Notes: generated by a model not told the origin, from the letters alone. A stretch of DNA of 64,000 bases from Fertoeibacter niger (GCF_009380135.2 NZ_WHUT02000007.1:62001-126000); one strand, 5' to 3'. Positions 51,729 to 60,543 are shown, counted from the first letter of the stretch. Made by a program: numbers and translations.

Positions 51729-52835
51729 GTGGCTGACACCGGCGATCTCCTGCATACCGTGACCAACGACAACCTCTCGCCCCGGCGGGTGGCGTTTGGC
51801 CGTGCGGTGATCTGGGGGTCGGCGGGGGTGCTGGCGCTGGTGGCGCTGCTGCAAACCCTGCATGCCACCGGGCAGATCGACGTCGGCCTCACCACATGGC
51901 GGCCGACGCTTTACGCCTATGTGCTTTGGGCCATCTGCTTTTGCTGGGGTCAGGTGCTGGTGCGGGGCGAGCAGGGCAAGCGCGTGCTGTTCGTGCTGCC
52001 CGCCGCGCTGTTCGTCATCTCCATGGTGGTATTCCCGCTGCTCTTCGGGCTCGTCATCGCCTTTTCCGACTGGAACCTGTCGTCCCCCACGGGCCGCAAG
52101 TTCAACGGGGTCGATAACCTGATCCAGATGTGGGGCGACCCGTTCTATTGGAACGCGCTGCGCAACATGGTCTGGTATACGCTTGCGATCATTGTGGAAT
52201 ATGCCATCGCATTTGGCCTTGCCCTGATGCTGAACAGCCAGATACGGGCGCGGAAATTCTTCCGCGTGGCGTTCCTTTTGCCGCTGATGCTGTCGCCCGT
52301 CGCGGTAAGCTGGATGGTCGGCAAGTCGATGATGGAAATCCGCTTTGGCCCCCTCGCCCGCCTTGCCCGCGAACTCGGCTGGGCGGAACCATCATTTTTC
52401 GGCAGCCCGTGGATGGCGAAACTGACCATCATGCTGATGGATGCCTGGACGTTCATCCCCTTCATGATGATCATGATCCTTGCCGGGCTTCAGGCCATCC
52501 CGAAGGAAGTGCAGGAAGCCGCTAAGGTTGATGGCGCAAACGGCTGGCGCGGGTTCTGGGAAGTCACCTTTCCCCTGATGCTGCCCGTCACCATCACCGT
52601 GATCCTGATCCGCATCATCTTCAAGCTGAAGCTGGCCGACATCATCATCAACGTGACGGCGGGCGGGCCGGGCGGGGCCACAGACAGCGTCACCAGCTTC
52701 ATCTTCCGCGAATACCGGGACAGGTCGAACGTGGGCTACGGCACCTTGCTGGCAATGGTTTATCTGGTGATCATCATCCTGGCGATCACCCTGTTCATGA
52801 AACTGGTGGACCGCTGGATGAGGCCGAAATACTGA
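51729..52835 (+). CDS. CUT1 sugar ABC transporter permease (MalF-like)
   Basis: A 368-residue membrane protein. An extra N-terminal pair of hydrophobic segments (AVIWGSAGVLALVALLQTL; TLYAYVLWAICFCWGQVLV) precedes the normal six-segment core, so it is longer than the average UgpA. The EAA motif is EAAKVDGANGWRGFWEVTFPLMLP. The start is GTG. Its stop shares one base with the start of the second permease (TGATG). Confidence 0.92.
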   Translation: MADTGDLLHTVTNDNLSPRRVAFGRAVIWGSAGVLALVALLQTLHATGQIDVGLTTWRPTLYAYVLWAICFCWGQVLVRGEQGKRVLFVLPAALFVISMVVFPLLFGLVIAFSDWNLSSPTGRKFNGVDNLIQMWGDPFYWNALRNMVWYTLAIIVEYAIAFGLALMLNSQIRARKFFRVAFLLPLMLSPVAVSWMVGKSMMEIRFGPLARLARELGWAEPSFFGSPWMAKLTIMLMDAWTFIPFMMIMILAGLQAIPKEVQEAAKVDGANGWRGFWEVTFPLMLPVTITVILIRIIFKLKLADIIINVTAGGPGGATDSVTSFIFREYRDRSNVGYGTLLAMVYLVIIILAITLFMKLVDRWMRPKY

Positions 52836-53749
52836 TGACCCAGATTTTCCGCGACAGCGAAAGTGATCTTGCGCATCGCGCCAAATGGTTCACCGGCCGC
52901 GTGGCGATCTATGGCGCGCTGATCCTGTGGACGGTGATCTGCCTGTTCCCGATCTACTGGACCATCACCACCAGCTTCAAGATGGCGCCCGACGTGATGA
53001 AGGGCCACATGGTGCCATGGTGGGATTACACGCCGAAATGGCTGGGGTGGAAGTCGCTTGGCCTGTCACCCGACACGATCGGGGCGGAATCGACGGTGCG
53101 GGACGAATTCATGAAGCGGTTCCTGAACTCGGTCATCACCTCGGTGTCATCCTCGGCGCTGGCGGTGGTGCTGGGGTCTTTGGCCGCCTATGGCCTGTCG
53201 CGGTTTTCCTACAAATTCGGCTATATGCGCAACAGCGACATATCGTTTTTCTTCCTCAGCCAGTTGATCCTGCCGCCGGTGGTGCTGGCCCTGCCGTTTC
53301 TGGTTCTGTATAAATCGCTGGCCCTGCTGGATACCCGCATCGGGCTGATACTGCTGTATACTTTAACGGTGCTGCCCATTGTGATCTGGATCATGCGCGA
53401 TCAGTTCGCGGGCATCCCGACCGAGTTGGAAGAGGCGGCGATGGTGGACGGCCTGTCGATCTGGGGGGCCTTTGCCACCATCGTCATGCCGATTGCCCTG
53501 CCGGGCATGGTGGCGGCCTTCATCCTGTCGCTGGTGCTGACGTGGAACGAGTATTTCTTTGCGGCGCTGCTGACCTCGACCCATGCCAACACCCTGCCGG
53601 TGATGGTGGCCAGCCAGACCGGATCGCAGGGCATAAGCTGGTGGTCCATGGCAGCCTTGAGCTTTGCCGCCATCCTGCCGCTGATCGTGATCGGCGTGGT
53701 GCTGGAGCGGTATATCATCAAGGGCATGGCGGCGGGGGCGGTGAAGTGA
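52835..53749 (+). CDS. CUT1 sugar ABC transporter permease (MalG-like)
   Basis: A 304-residue membrane protein with six hydrophobic segments, starting at YGALILWTVICLFPIYWTITTSF. The EAA motif is EAAMVDGLSIWGAFATIVMPIALPG, and the C-terminal ERYIIKGMAAGAVK is typical of MalG-type subunits. It is coupled to the preceding permease by a one-base overlap. The ATPase partner is encoded on the other strand 3 kb away. Confidence 0.93.
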   Translation: MTQIFRDSESDLAHRAKWFTGRVAIYGALILWTVICLFPIYWTITTSFKMAPDVMKGHMVPWWDYTPKWLGWKSLGLSPDTIGAESTVRDEFMKRFLNSVITSVSSSALAVVLGSLAAYGLSRFSYKFGYMRNSDISFFFLSQLILPPVVLALPFLVLYKSLALLDTRIGLILLYTLTVLPIVIWIMRDQFAGIPTELEEAAMVDGLSIWGAFATIVMPIALPGMVAAFILSLVLTWNEYFFAALLTSTHANTLPVMVASQTGSQGISWWSMAALSFAAILPLIVIGVVLERYIIKGMAAGAVK

Positions 53750-53755
53750 CGCCAC

Positions 53756-53806
53756 GATTTTCCTGCGAAAAATCAGGGATGCGCCATGATCTTTCGCAGA
53801 AAGATC
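53756..53806. repeat. Pair of inverted 19-base palindromes (REP/BIME-like)
   Basis: GATTTTCCTGCGAAAAATC (53756-53774) and GATCTTTCGCAGAAAGATC (53788-53806) are each near-perfect hairpins. Read on the opposite strand, the second matches the first at 16 of 19 positions, so the pair is arranged head to head with 13 bases between. They fill most of the 64-base gap between permease and FucU genes. Confidence 0.6.
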
Positions 53807-53813
53807 GCCCGCC

Positions 53814-54272
53814 ATGCTGAAAGGCATCGACCAACGGCTGTCAGCCGACATCGTTCACGCCCTGATGCTGATGGGGCACGGCGACGATCTGGTGATCTGC
53901 GACGTGAACCACCCTGCCGCGACCATTGCCAAAGAAACCACCCATGGCCGCCTGATCGCGATGCCGGGCTGCGACATTCCCACCGCCGCCCGCGCCATCC
54001 TGACCCTGATGCCGCTGGATACATTCGTGCCCGCCCCCGTCACGCGGATGCAGGTGGTGGGCAACCCCGGGGCGCAGATGCCGGTCTTTGCGGCGATGCA
54101 GGCGGTATGCGATGCCGCCGAGGGCCGCGCTGTCACGATGCTGGCGGTGGAGCGTTTTGCGTTCTACGAGACCGCCAAACGCAGCTTCTGCATCATCCGC
54201 ACCGCCGATTCAGGGCCTTATGGCTGTTTCATCCTGAAAAAGGGCGTGGTGGATCTGCCGCCGCTGGCCTGA
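53814..54272 (+). CDS. fucU: RbsD/FucU-family sugar mutarotase (second copy)
   Basis: A 152-residue protein clearly related to the other FucU in the window: MLKGIDQRLSADIVHALMLMGHGDDLVICDVNHPA with active-site His22, and ending PYGCFILKKGV. A small stem-loop lies seven bases before the start and no good ribosome-binding site is seen, so its translation may be lowered or controlled. It is the last gene of the plus-strand CUT1 operon and convergent with the orphan RbsB gene. Confidence 0.92.
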   Translation: MLKGIDQRLSADIVHALMLMGHGDDLVICDVNHPAATIAKETTHGRLIAMPGCDIPTAARAILTLMPLDTFVPAPVTRMQVVGNPGAQMPVFAAMQAVCDAAEGRAVTMLAVERFAFYETAKRSFCIIRTADSGPYGCFILKKGVVDLPPLA

Positions 54273-54293
54273 CTGACCGCAGCGGCATAGCCC

Positions 54294-55211
54294 TTACTTT
54301 GCCGTCGCCACATTCGCCCCGGTAATCAGCACCGTCGGCACATAGATCACATTCGCCCGCAACTCCTCACCCGCCAGAACGCGCGCCACGGTATCGGCAG
54401 TCGTGCGCCCGATGCCCGCGAAATCCTGCGCCACAGAGGCCTCGAAACTGCCGCCCGCCGCAATCGCCACACGCGCCTGCGGGTTGGCGTCGATGCCGGT
54501 GATCACGATACCCTCACCCTGCCGCCCCGCCGCCTCGATGGCCTGCAATGCGCCCAGCGCCGGCTGATCCCACGCGGCCCAGACCGCCTTGATGCTGCCG
54601 GGTTCGGGGTTGGCGGCCAGAAGCGCCTCCATCTTGGCCCGGCTGTCGGCGATGCCGCCGTCATCCACCGCCGGGGTGATGCGGTCCAGCACGTTTATGT
54701 CGGGAAAGTTGGCAAAGACCGCATCGGCGATCACGCCGCGCGCCTGCACCGGGGGAAACGGATCAAAGGTGAACATCACCACATTCCCCGCCCCGCCCAT
54801 CCGGTTGGCCACATAAACCGCCGTCTCCGCAGCCATCGCATAGCCGTTCGACGTGACATTGGCCGCCAGCAGCGCGTCGGTGCCCGCATCCATGCCCACC
54901 ACTGGAATGCCTGCCGCATCGGCCGCCGCCAGCCCTGCGCCCACCTGCGCCGGATCGACGTTGATCACGATGGCATCCACCCCCTGCGTCACCACATCCT
55001 CGATGCGGCTGATTACCGCCGCCACGTCGCCCGCCGTGTCGATCACATTCACCTCCCACCCCAGTTCTGTGGCGCGGGCCTGAAACGCCTCGACATAAAA
55101 CTGCGTGCCGGGCTGGGCCAGATAGGGGGTGATCACCGCCACTTTTTCCTGCGCCTGCGCCGCGAGCGCCGAGGCGAAAAGGGCTGCCGAAGTCATGAGG
55201 GAACGAAGCAT
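54294..55211 (-). CDS. RbsB-like sugar ABC transporter substrate-binding protein (no adjacent permease/ATPase)
   Basis: A 305-residue periplasmic protein with a Sec signal (MLRSLMTSAALFASALAAQA) and a type-I periplasmic-binding fold: VAVITPYLAQPGTQFYVEAF, VDAIVINVDPAQVG, GIPVVGMDAGTD, VWAAWDQPALGAL and VITGIDANPQA. GGGAGG precedes the start by seven bases. It stands alone on the minus strand, divergent from the xylulokinase; the CUT2 permease and ATPase 4 kb away have their own binding protein. It may be an alternative binding protein for that transporter. Confidence 0.88.
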   Translation of the reverse strand: MLRSLMTSAALFASALAAQAQEKVAVITPYLAQPGTQFYVEAFQARATELGWEVNVIDTAGDVAAVISRIEDVVTQGVDAIVINVDPAQVGAGLAAADAAGIPVVGMDAGTDALLAANVTSNGYAMAAETAVYVANRMGGAGNVVMFTFDPFPPVQARGVIADAVFANFPDINVLDRITPAVDDGGIADSRAKMEALLAANPEPGSIKAVWAAWDQPALGALQAIEAAGRQGEGIVITGIDANPQARVAIAAGGSFEASVAQDFAGIGRTTADTVARVLAGEELRANVIYVPTVLITGANVATAK

Positions 55212-55300
55212 TCTGTGGCCTCCCGCCAGATTTCATTTTGCTTGCGGGGGGCAGCTTGGCAGGCCAGTGTTCCGCCGTCCAGAGAATAGGCGAGGGTGCA

Positions 55301-56743
55301 ATGCAGGGTGACAGCCTGATCGGGATCGACATCGGCACCACCTCGGTCAAGGCGGTGCTGCTGGGGCTGGACGGGCAGCGGCGGGGCGAATTTTCGGCAC
55401 CCTACCCCACACAACACCCCGGCCCCGGGCTGGCCGAGCAAGACCCCGCCGATTGGCTGCGGCTGGCCGAGGCGGCGCTGGCGCAGTTTGACGGCGCACA
55501 GGTGCTGGCCATCGGGCTGACCAGCCAGGTCAACACCCATGTCTTTGCCGATGCAGGTTTCACCCCGCTGCGGCCCGCGATCACCTGGCAGGATCAGCGC
55601 GCGGCAGCCGCCGGGGCGGCGGTCGATGCGCTTGTGACGGCGGCACAAAAGCTGGCATGGCTGGGCGCGCCGATCCCCGTCGATGCCAGTCACGCATTGG
55701 CGCGGATGGTCTGGCTGGCGGGGGCAGAGCCTGACCTGTGGGCGCAGACCGCGCATGTGATGGCGCCAAAGGATTGGGTGCTGGCGCGGCTGACCGGTGC
55801 TGTGCTGGCCGACCCTTTGGCCTCGGTGGGGCTGGTGGGGCCGGATCTGGCCTATGCGGCTGGCCTGATCGCACTGGTGCCCGGGGCTGCGGCGCGGCTG
55901 GCCCCCCTCGCCGACCCGCTGGGCATCGGCGGCACCATGGCCGCTGGGCCCTTTGCCGGGGTGCCGGTGGTGCCGGGCACGATGGACGCCTGGGCCAGCC
56001 TCTTGGGTCTGGGCGTCGCCGAACCCGGGCAGGCGATGTATCTGAGCGGGACCAGCGAGGTGCTGGGTCTGGTATCCCCCCACCGCAATGGCGAACCGGG
56101 CGTCATCACCTTTCCCGATTGGGCCGCAATCACGCTGCATGCCGCCCCCACTCAGGCGGGGGGGGCATCGCTGGGCTGGGTGGCGCGCCTGCTGGGCCTG
56201 CCGGTCGAGGCGGCACTGGCGCTGGCCCGGCCTGTGACCGCCGACAGCCCGCTGTTCCTGCCGCATCTGCAAGGCGAACGCGCGCCCCTGTGGGATGCCA
56301 CGGCGCGCGGGGCCTTTGCCGGGCTGACCGGCGCGCATGGCGCAGGTGCCTTGGTGACGGCTGTGCTGGAGGGTGTGGCCTTTTCCGCCCGGCTGGCGCT
56401 GGAGGCGCTGGAGCGGTCGGGCGCCATGGTGCCGCCCGAGGTGCGGCTGGGCGGCGGTGGCGCGGGCTCCGATCTCTGGTGCCAGATGCGGGCCGATGCG
56501 CTGGGCAAACCGTTGCTGCGCATGCAGGGGCGAGATCCGGGGGCGGTGGGGGCGGCCGTGATGGCGGGCGTGGGCTGTGGCGCTATGCCCGATCTGGCGC
56601 AGGCCGCGCGGGCACTGGTGCAGCCCGAGCGGCGGTTTTTGCCAGACCCCGCCCGGCAGGCGCTGGCCAATGCGCGCTTCACGCGCTGGCAGCAGCTTTA
56701 CCAGCAGATGCGCCCGGTGAATGCGGGCTTTGCCACCGCGTGA
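55301..56743 (+). CDS. xylB: Xylulokinase-like FGGY carbohydrate kinase
   Basis: A 480-residue kinase. The ATP-phosphate motif GIDIGTTSVKAVLLGLDG opens the protein, and the C-terminal VRLGGGGAGSDLWCQMRADALG plus the FGGY-type signature around FLPHLQGERAPLWDATARGAF identify the XylB group. Residue pattern fits D-xylulose or a related ketose as substrate. The start giving MQGDSLIGIDIG has GAGG six bases upstream. It lies 90 bases from the divergent RbsB-like gene and precedes the isomerase gene, a pairing known from pentose pathways. Confidence 0.88.
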   Translation: MQGDSLIGIDIGTTSVKAVLLGLDGQRRGEFSAPYPTQHPGPGLAEQDPADWLRLAEAALAQFDGAQVLAIGLTSQVNTHVFADAGFTPLRPAITWQDQRAAAAGAAVDALVTAAQKLAWLGAPIPVDASHALARMVWLAGAEPDLWAQTAHVMAPKDWVLARLTGAVLADPLASVGLVGPDLAYAAGLIALVPGAAARLAPLADPLGIGGTMAAGPFAGVPVVPGTMDAWASLLGLGVAEPGQAMYLSGTSEVLGLVSPHRNGEPGVITFPDWAAITLHAAPTQAGGASLGWVARLLGLPVEAALALARPVTADSPLFLPHLQGERAPLWDATARGAFAGLTGAHGAGALVTAVLEGVAFSARLALEALERSGAMVPPEVRLGGGGAGSDLWCQMRADALGKPLLRMQGRDPGAVGAAVMAGVGCGAMPDLAQAARALVQPERRFLPDPARQALANARFTRWQQLYQQMRPVNAGFATA

Positions 56744-56873
56744 CATCCACGGCATCGGCATGCGGATATGCATCACCTGTGCATGCGCTGTGTATCGCTT
56801 GTGCCACCCTGTTGCGTTCAGCGTGCGACGATCGCAGGCCGCGCCGCCTGCCAAAAGGAAACCGCTTGTAAAC

Positions 56874-56899
56874 TTCACAAATTTATAGTTTTCTGTGAA
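56874..56899. promoter_or_regulatory. Candidate RpiR operator 1: TTCACA-N14-TGTGAA
   Basis: A perfect 6-bp inverted repeat with a 14-base A/T-rich spacer, just upstream of the sugar isomerase gene. The same layout (ACTTCACA-N14-TGTG) recurs before the CUT2 binding-protein gene 1 kb away. Confidence 0.55.
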
Positions 56900-56913
56900 T
56901 CAGGGAGAACATG

Positions 56914-57897
56914 ATGCTTGGACAAAGATTCGCCACCCGTCTCAACTCCTTTGCCTCGGGGGCGCAGGTCTATTGGCCTGATCTGGCGGGCAAGCCGACG
57001 CTGCGGCATCTGGTGGAACGCGCCGCCACGGCGAAAGGGCTGACAGAGGTTGACCTGAACTTTCCCGACCACGCTGGCGGCAATCTGGCGGAAACGGCGG
57101 CGATCATTTCCGGCACAGGGCTGATCGTGAACGGGCTGGCCATGCGCTATTACTCCAACCCCGCATTCAAGCTGGGGGCCTTTACCAACCCCGACCGGGC
57201 CGTGCGCCGCGAGGCGATTGACCTGACCAAACGCGGCATCGACGCGGCGCGCAGCCTTGGCACAAATCTGATGACACTGTGGCTGGGGCAGGATGGCTTC
57301 GACTATGCCTTTCAATGCGACTATCAGGCCTTGTGGGATGATGAGGTGGCCGGCATCGCCGAAGTGGCCGCGCATGACCCCGACTGCCAGATCAGCATTG
57401 AATACAAGCCCAATGAACCAAGGGCTTACAGCCTTCTGCCCGATGCCGCCACCACGCTGTTGGCGATTGCCGATGTGGGGGCGGCCAACCTGGGCGTGAC
57501 GCTAGATTTCGCGCATTCGCTTTACGCCGATGAACAGCCCGCCAATGCCGCCGCGATGATCCTGCGCCGCTCGCAGCTTCTGGGCCTGCATCTGAACGAC
57601 GGCTATGCCAAGCGTGACGACGGGTTGATGGTGGGCGCGGTGCATGGCCAGGCCACGCTGGAACTCTTGCGGCAGGTGGCGCGGGCGGGCTGGGACGGCG
57701 CGATCTACTTTGACACCTTCCCCGACGCATCGGGCCTCGACCCGGTGCGCGAATGCGAGGTGAACATCCGCACCGTGCGCCGCATGCTGGCCCAGGTGGC
57801 GCGGATGGAGGGTGACAACCGGCTGGGCGAGGCGCAGGCACGGCAGGATGCCGTGGCCGCGCAAGACATCGTGCAGGAGACGATGGCGGGGGGCTGA
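56914..57897 (+). CDS. Sugar isomerase-like TIM barrel (xylose-isomerase superfamily)
   Basis: A 327-residue barrel. FATRLNSFASGAQVYWPDL begins the fold; SIEYKPNEPRAYSLL, TLDFAHSLYADEQPA, LHLNDGYAKRDDG and IYFDTFPDASGLDP carry Glu, Asp, His and Asp metal ligands expected of the rhamnose/xylose isomerase-like group. Of two adjacent ATG codons the second is better spaced (six bases) from AGGGAG. Preceded by a xylulokinase and followed by a CUT2 transporter, it probably turns the imported aldose into a ketose. Confidence 0.85.
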   Translation: MLGQRFATRLNSFASGAQVYWPDLAGKPTLRHLVERAATAKGLTEVDLNFPDHAGGNLAETAAIISGTGLIVNGLAMRYYSNPAFKLGAFTNPDRAVRREAIDLTKRGIDAARSLGTNLMTLWLGQDGFDYAFQCDYQALWDDEVAGIAEVAAHDPDCQISIEYKPNEPRAYSLLPDAATTLLAIADVGAANLGVTLDFAHSLYADEQPANAAAMILRRSQLLGLHLNDGYAKRDDGLMVGAVHGQATLELLRQVARAGWDGAIYFDTFPDASGLDPVRECEVNIRTVRRMLAQVARMEGDNRLGEAQARQDAVAAQDIVQETMAGG

Positions 57898-57906
57898 CCC
57901 GCTTAC

Positions 57907-57932
57907 TTCACATCATACAAAAATACTGTGTT
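57907..57932. promoter_or_regulatory. Candidate RpiR operator 2: TTCACA-N14-TGTGTT
   Basis: Same architecture and spacer length as the site before the isomerase gene, including the flanking AC. It lies 17 bases before the CUT2 binding-protein start, where bound protein would block transcription. Confidence 0.55.
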
Positions 57933-57948
57933 GAAACGGGAGGAACCT

Positions 57949-58998
57949 ATGAAACACATTCTCAAGACCTGCCTTCTGGGCAGCGCCTTTGCGCTGTCCC
58001 TTGGCATCGCCCAGGCGCAAGACCTGACACCCCTGAATTCCGACGCCGAACCCGACCGTATGGACTGGTCAGAGCTGGAGGCCAGGTTCGGCCCGATGCC
58101 CGAAACCCCCGCGGGCACCAAGGTGGGCGGCGTGTCGAAAACCCTGACCAACGAATACTGGCGGTCGCTGGGCGAGGGCTATGCCAATGTCGCCAAGGCC
58201 GAGGGGCTGGAATTCGTCTATCAGGCCGCGCAATCCGAAGGCGACCAGCTGGGCCAGCTTTCCATCGCGGAAAACCTGATAACCCAAGGGTTTGCCGTGC
58301 TGCTGTTCTCGCCCCAGACCGACGCCAACCTGATCCCGGCGGTGGAAAAGGCCGAAGCGGCGGGCGTGCCGATACTGAACGTGAATGATGCGGTGATCCC
58401 CAGCGCCAAGAACTATGTCGGCAATGTGCAAAAGGGCAACGGCGTGAACGTGGCGCAATGGTTCATCGACAACCGGCCCGATGGCGGCAAGGTGGCGGTG
58501 ATCGAGGGCCAGCCGGGCGTTTACGCGGCAGGCCAGCGCACGGCGGGCTTTACAGAAACCATCACGGCCGCGGGCAATTTCGAGGTTGTGGCCTCGGTCC
58601 CCGCCGACTGGAGCCGGGAACTGGCCTTCAACGCCGCGGCGACCATCCTGCAACAGCACCCCGACCTGATCGGTTTTTATGCCAACAATGACGGCATGGC
58701 TTTGGGTGTGGTCGAGGCGGTGAAGGCGGCGGGCAAGGCCGAACAGGTGGCTGTCTTTGGCACCGACGGCATTTCCGATGCCTATGCCGCGATCCGCGCG
58801 GGCGATCTGACAGGCACGGTTGACAGCTTTCCGGTGCTGACCGGCGAAGTGGCGCTGGAGGTCGCGCTGCGCCTGCTGGCGGGGCAGGATCTGCCGCGCG
58901 TCGTGGCCACGCCGCAGGCGCTGGTGACGGCGGACAATGTGGAAACCTTTGCCACATCCGACATGGCGGCTTTGCGCGCGGCGCTGCTGGCTCAATAG
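57949..58998 (+). CDS. CUT2 sugar ABC transporter substrate-binding protein (RbsB-like)
   Basis: A 349-residue periplasmic protein with a Sec signal (MKHILKTCLLGSAFALSLG, cleavage near AQAQ). After a linker of about 45 residues the type-I fold starts at GTKVGGVSKTLTNEYW and includes LLFSPQTDANLIPAVEKAEAAGVP, VAVIEGQPGVYAAGQRTAGF and FYANNDGMALGVVEAV. The start is set by GGGAGG five bases upstream. It heads the rbsBAC-type operon and is followed by a strong terminator-like hairpin. Confidence 0.92.
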   Translation: MKHILKTCLLGSAFALSLGIAQAQDLTPLNSDAEPDRMDWSELEARFGPMPETPAGTKVGGVSKTLTNEYWRSLGEGYANVAKAEGLEFVYQAAQSEGDQLGQLSIAENLITQGFAVLLFSPQTDANLIPAVEKAEAAGVPILNVNDAVIPSAKNYVGNVQKGNGVNVAQWFIDNRPDGGKVAVIEGQPGVYAAGQRTAGFTETITAAGNFEVVASVPADWSRELAFNAAATILQQHPDLIGFYANNDGMALGVVEAVKAAGKAEQVAVFGTDGISDAYAAIRAGDLTGTVDSFPVLTGEVALEVALRLLAGQDLPRVVATPQALVTADNVETFATSDMAALRAALLAQ

Positions 58999-59005
58999 CC
59001 CCTGT

Positions 59006-59035
59006 GGCCCGTCCCTTGCCGGGGCGGGCCTTTTT
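59006..59035 (+). terminator. Strong hairpin plus T run between CUT2 binding-protein and ATPase genes
   Basis: GGCCCGTCCC (59006-59015) pairs with GGGGCGGGCC (59021-59030) over 10 bp with one G-T pair and the 5-base loop TTGCC, followed by five T. It has all marks of a rho-independent terminator inside the operon, 8 bases before the next possible start. It likely sets a high binding-protein to membrane-subunit ratio. Confidence 0.85.
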
Positions 59036-59048
59036 GAACGGAATGCAC

Positions 59049-60536
59049 ATGGCGCGCCTGACCCTGACCGGCATCACCAAATCCTACGGCCCTGTGCAGG
59101 TGTTGCACGGGGTCGATCTGACCGTGGCCAAGGGTGAGGTGCATGGCCTGCTGGGCGAGAATGGCGCAGGCAAATCGACCATGCTCAACATCCTGTCAGG
59201 CGTGATCCGCGCCGATGGCGGCAGCATCGCGGTGGATGGCGCGCCCGTGACCATCGCCTCGCCGCAGGGCGCGCGGGCAGCGGGCATTGCCATGATTCAT
59301 CAGGAATTGCAGCAGGTGCCCGAACTGACCGTGGCGCAGAACATGTATCTGGGCCGCCCCCTGCGCCGATTGGGCGGCCTAATCGTGGATCGGGGCACGC
59401 AAGAGGCCCGCGCGCGGGCCGTTCTGGCGCAGCTTGACCCGGGCATTGACCCTGCCGCCCCCGTGGGCCGGCTGCGGGTGGCGCAGCGCCAGATAGTCGA
59501 GATCGGCAAGGCGCTGCTGGGCAATGCGCGGATCATCGCGATGGATGAACCCACATCAAGCCTGACCCCCACCGAGTTTGAACGGCTGGTGCAGGTGATC
59601 GCGGCGCTGACCGCGCAGGGGGTGTCGGTGATCTATGTCTCGCACAAGATGGATGAGGTGTTTCGCCTGTGCCAGCGCGCCACGGTGCTGCGCGACGGGC
59701 GGCGGGTGGGGCAGGTGGACATCGCCGATGTAAGCCCCCCGCAGGTGATCGAGATGATGGTGGGCCGCGAACTGGCGCAGGCCAGCCACCGCAGCTTTGC
59801 CACCGGTCAGGTGATGATGCGGGTGCAGGGCCTGACGCGCGGGCGGCATGTGCAGGATGCCGGTTTCACCCTGCACCGGGGCGAGGTTCTGGGCGTGGCG
59901 GGGCTGGTCGGCTCGGGCCGGACCGAACTGATGCGCCTGATCGCCGGGGTGGACCGGGCCGAGGCGGGCACGGTGGAAATCGCCGGGCGTGTGGTGCCGC
60001 AGGGCGTGCGGGCGCGGATCAGCGCCGGTCTGGGTCTGGTGCCCGAAGAACGCAAGCGCGAGGGCATCATCCGGCACCGCCCGGTGGCGGTGAACATGGC
60101 GCTGCCCTCGATGCGGCTGTTTTCGCGCCTTGGCATCACGCGGGCGGCGCATCTGAACCGCACCGCCGAGACGGTGATGGGCGACATGCAGTTGCGCCCG
60201 CTGGCGGTGCGCCGCGCCATCGGCACGTTCAGCGGCGGCAATCAGCAAAAGGCCATCATCGGGCGCTGGATCGCGGCCCGTGCGCAGATATTGCTGTTTG
60301 ACGAACCCACACGCGGCATCGACGTGGGGGCCAAGGCCGAGATCTATGCCCTGATCGAACGGCTGGCATCCGAGGGGCATGGCATCATCGTGGTGTCGTC
60401 GGAACTGCCCGAGGTGATCCGCCTGTCTGACCGCGTGTTGGTGATGCGCGAGGGGCGCATCGCCGCCACCCTGCCCGGCCCCGAGATCACCGAGGCGAAC
60501 ATCGCCCGCCACGCCATTCCCGCCACACGGCCCTGA
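59049..60536 (+). CDS. CUT2 sugar ABC transporter ATP-binding protein (RbsA/XylG-like)
   Basis: A 495-residue protein with two fused ABC domains. The first has GENGAGKSTMLNILSG (Walker A) and AMDEPTSSLTP (Walker B); the second has GLVGSGRTELMRLIAG, FSGGNQQKAIIGRWI and LLFDEPTRGIDVGAK. The degenerate second Walker A is normal for RbsA-type proteins. Several in-frame starts exist; the ATG giving MARLTLTGITKSYG fits the family length best. It is 7 bases from the permease gene. Confidence 0.93.
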   Translation: MARLTLTGITKSYGPVQVLHGVDLTVAKGEVHGLLGENGAGKSTMLNILSGVIRADGGSIAVDGAPVTIASPQGARAAGIAMIHQELQQVPELTVAQNMYLGRPLRRLGGLIVDRGTQEARARAVLAQLDPGIDPAAPVGRLRVAQRQIVEIGKALLGNARIIAMDEPTSSLTPTEFERLVQVIAALTAQGVSVIYVSHKMDEVFRLCQRATVLRDGRRVGQVDIADVSPPQVIEMMVGRELAQASHRSFATGQVMMRVQGLTRGRHVQDAGFTLHRGEVLGVAGLVGSGRTELMRLIAGVDRAEAGTVEIAGRVVPQGVRARISAGLGLVPEERKREGIIRHRPVAVNMALPSMRLFSRLGITRAAHLNRTAETVMGDMQLRPLAVRRAIGTFSGGNQQKAIIGRWIAARAQILLFDEPTRGIDVGAKAEIYALIERLASEGHGIIVVSSELPEVIRLSDRVLVMREGRIAATLPGPEITEANIARHAIPATRP

Positions 60537-60543
60537 GGATACC

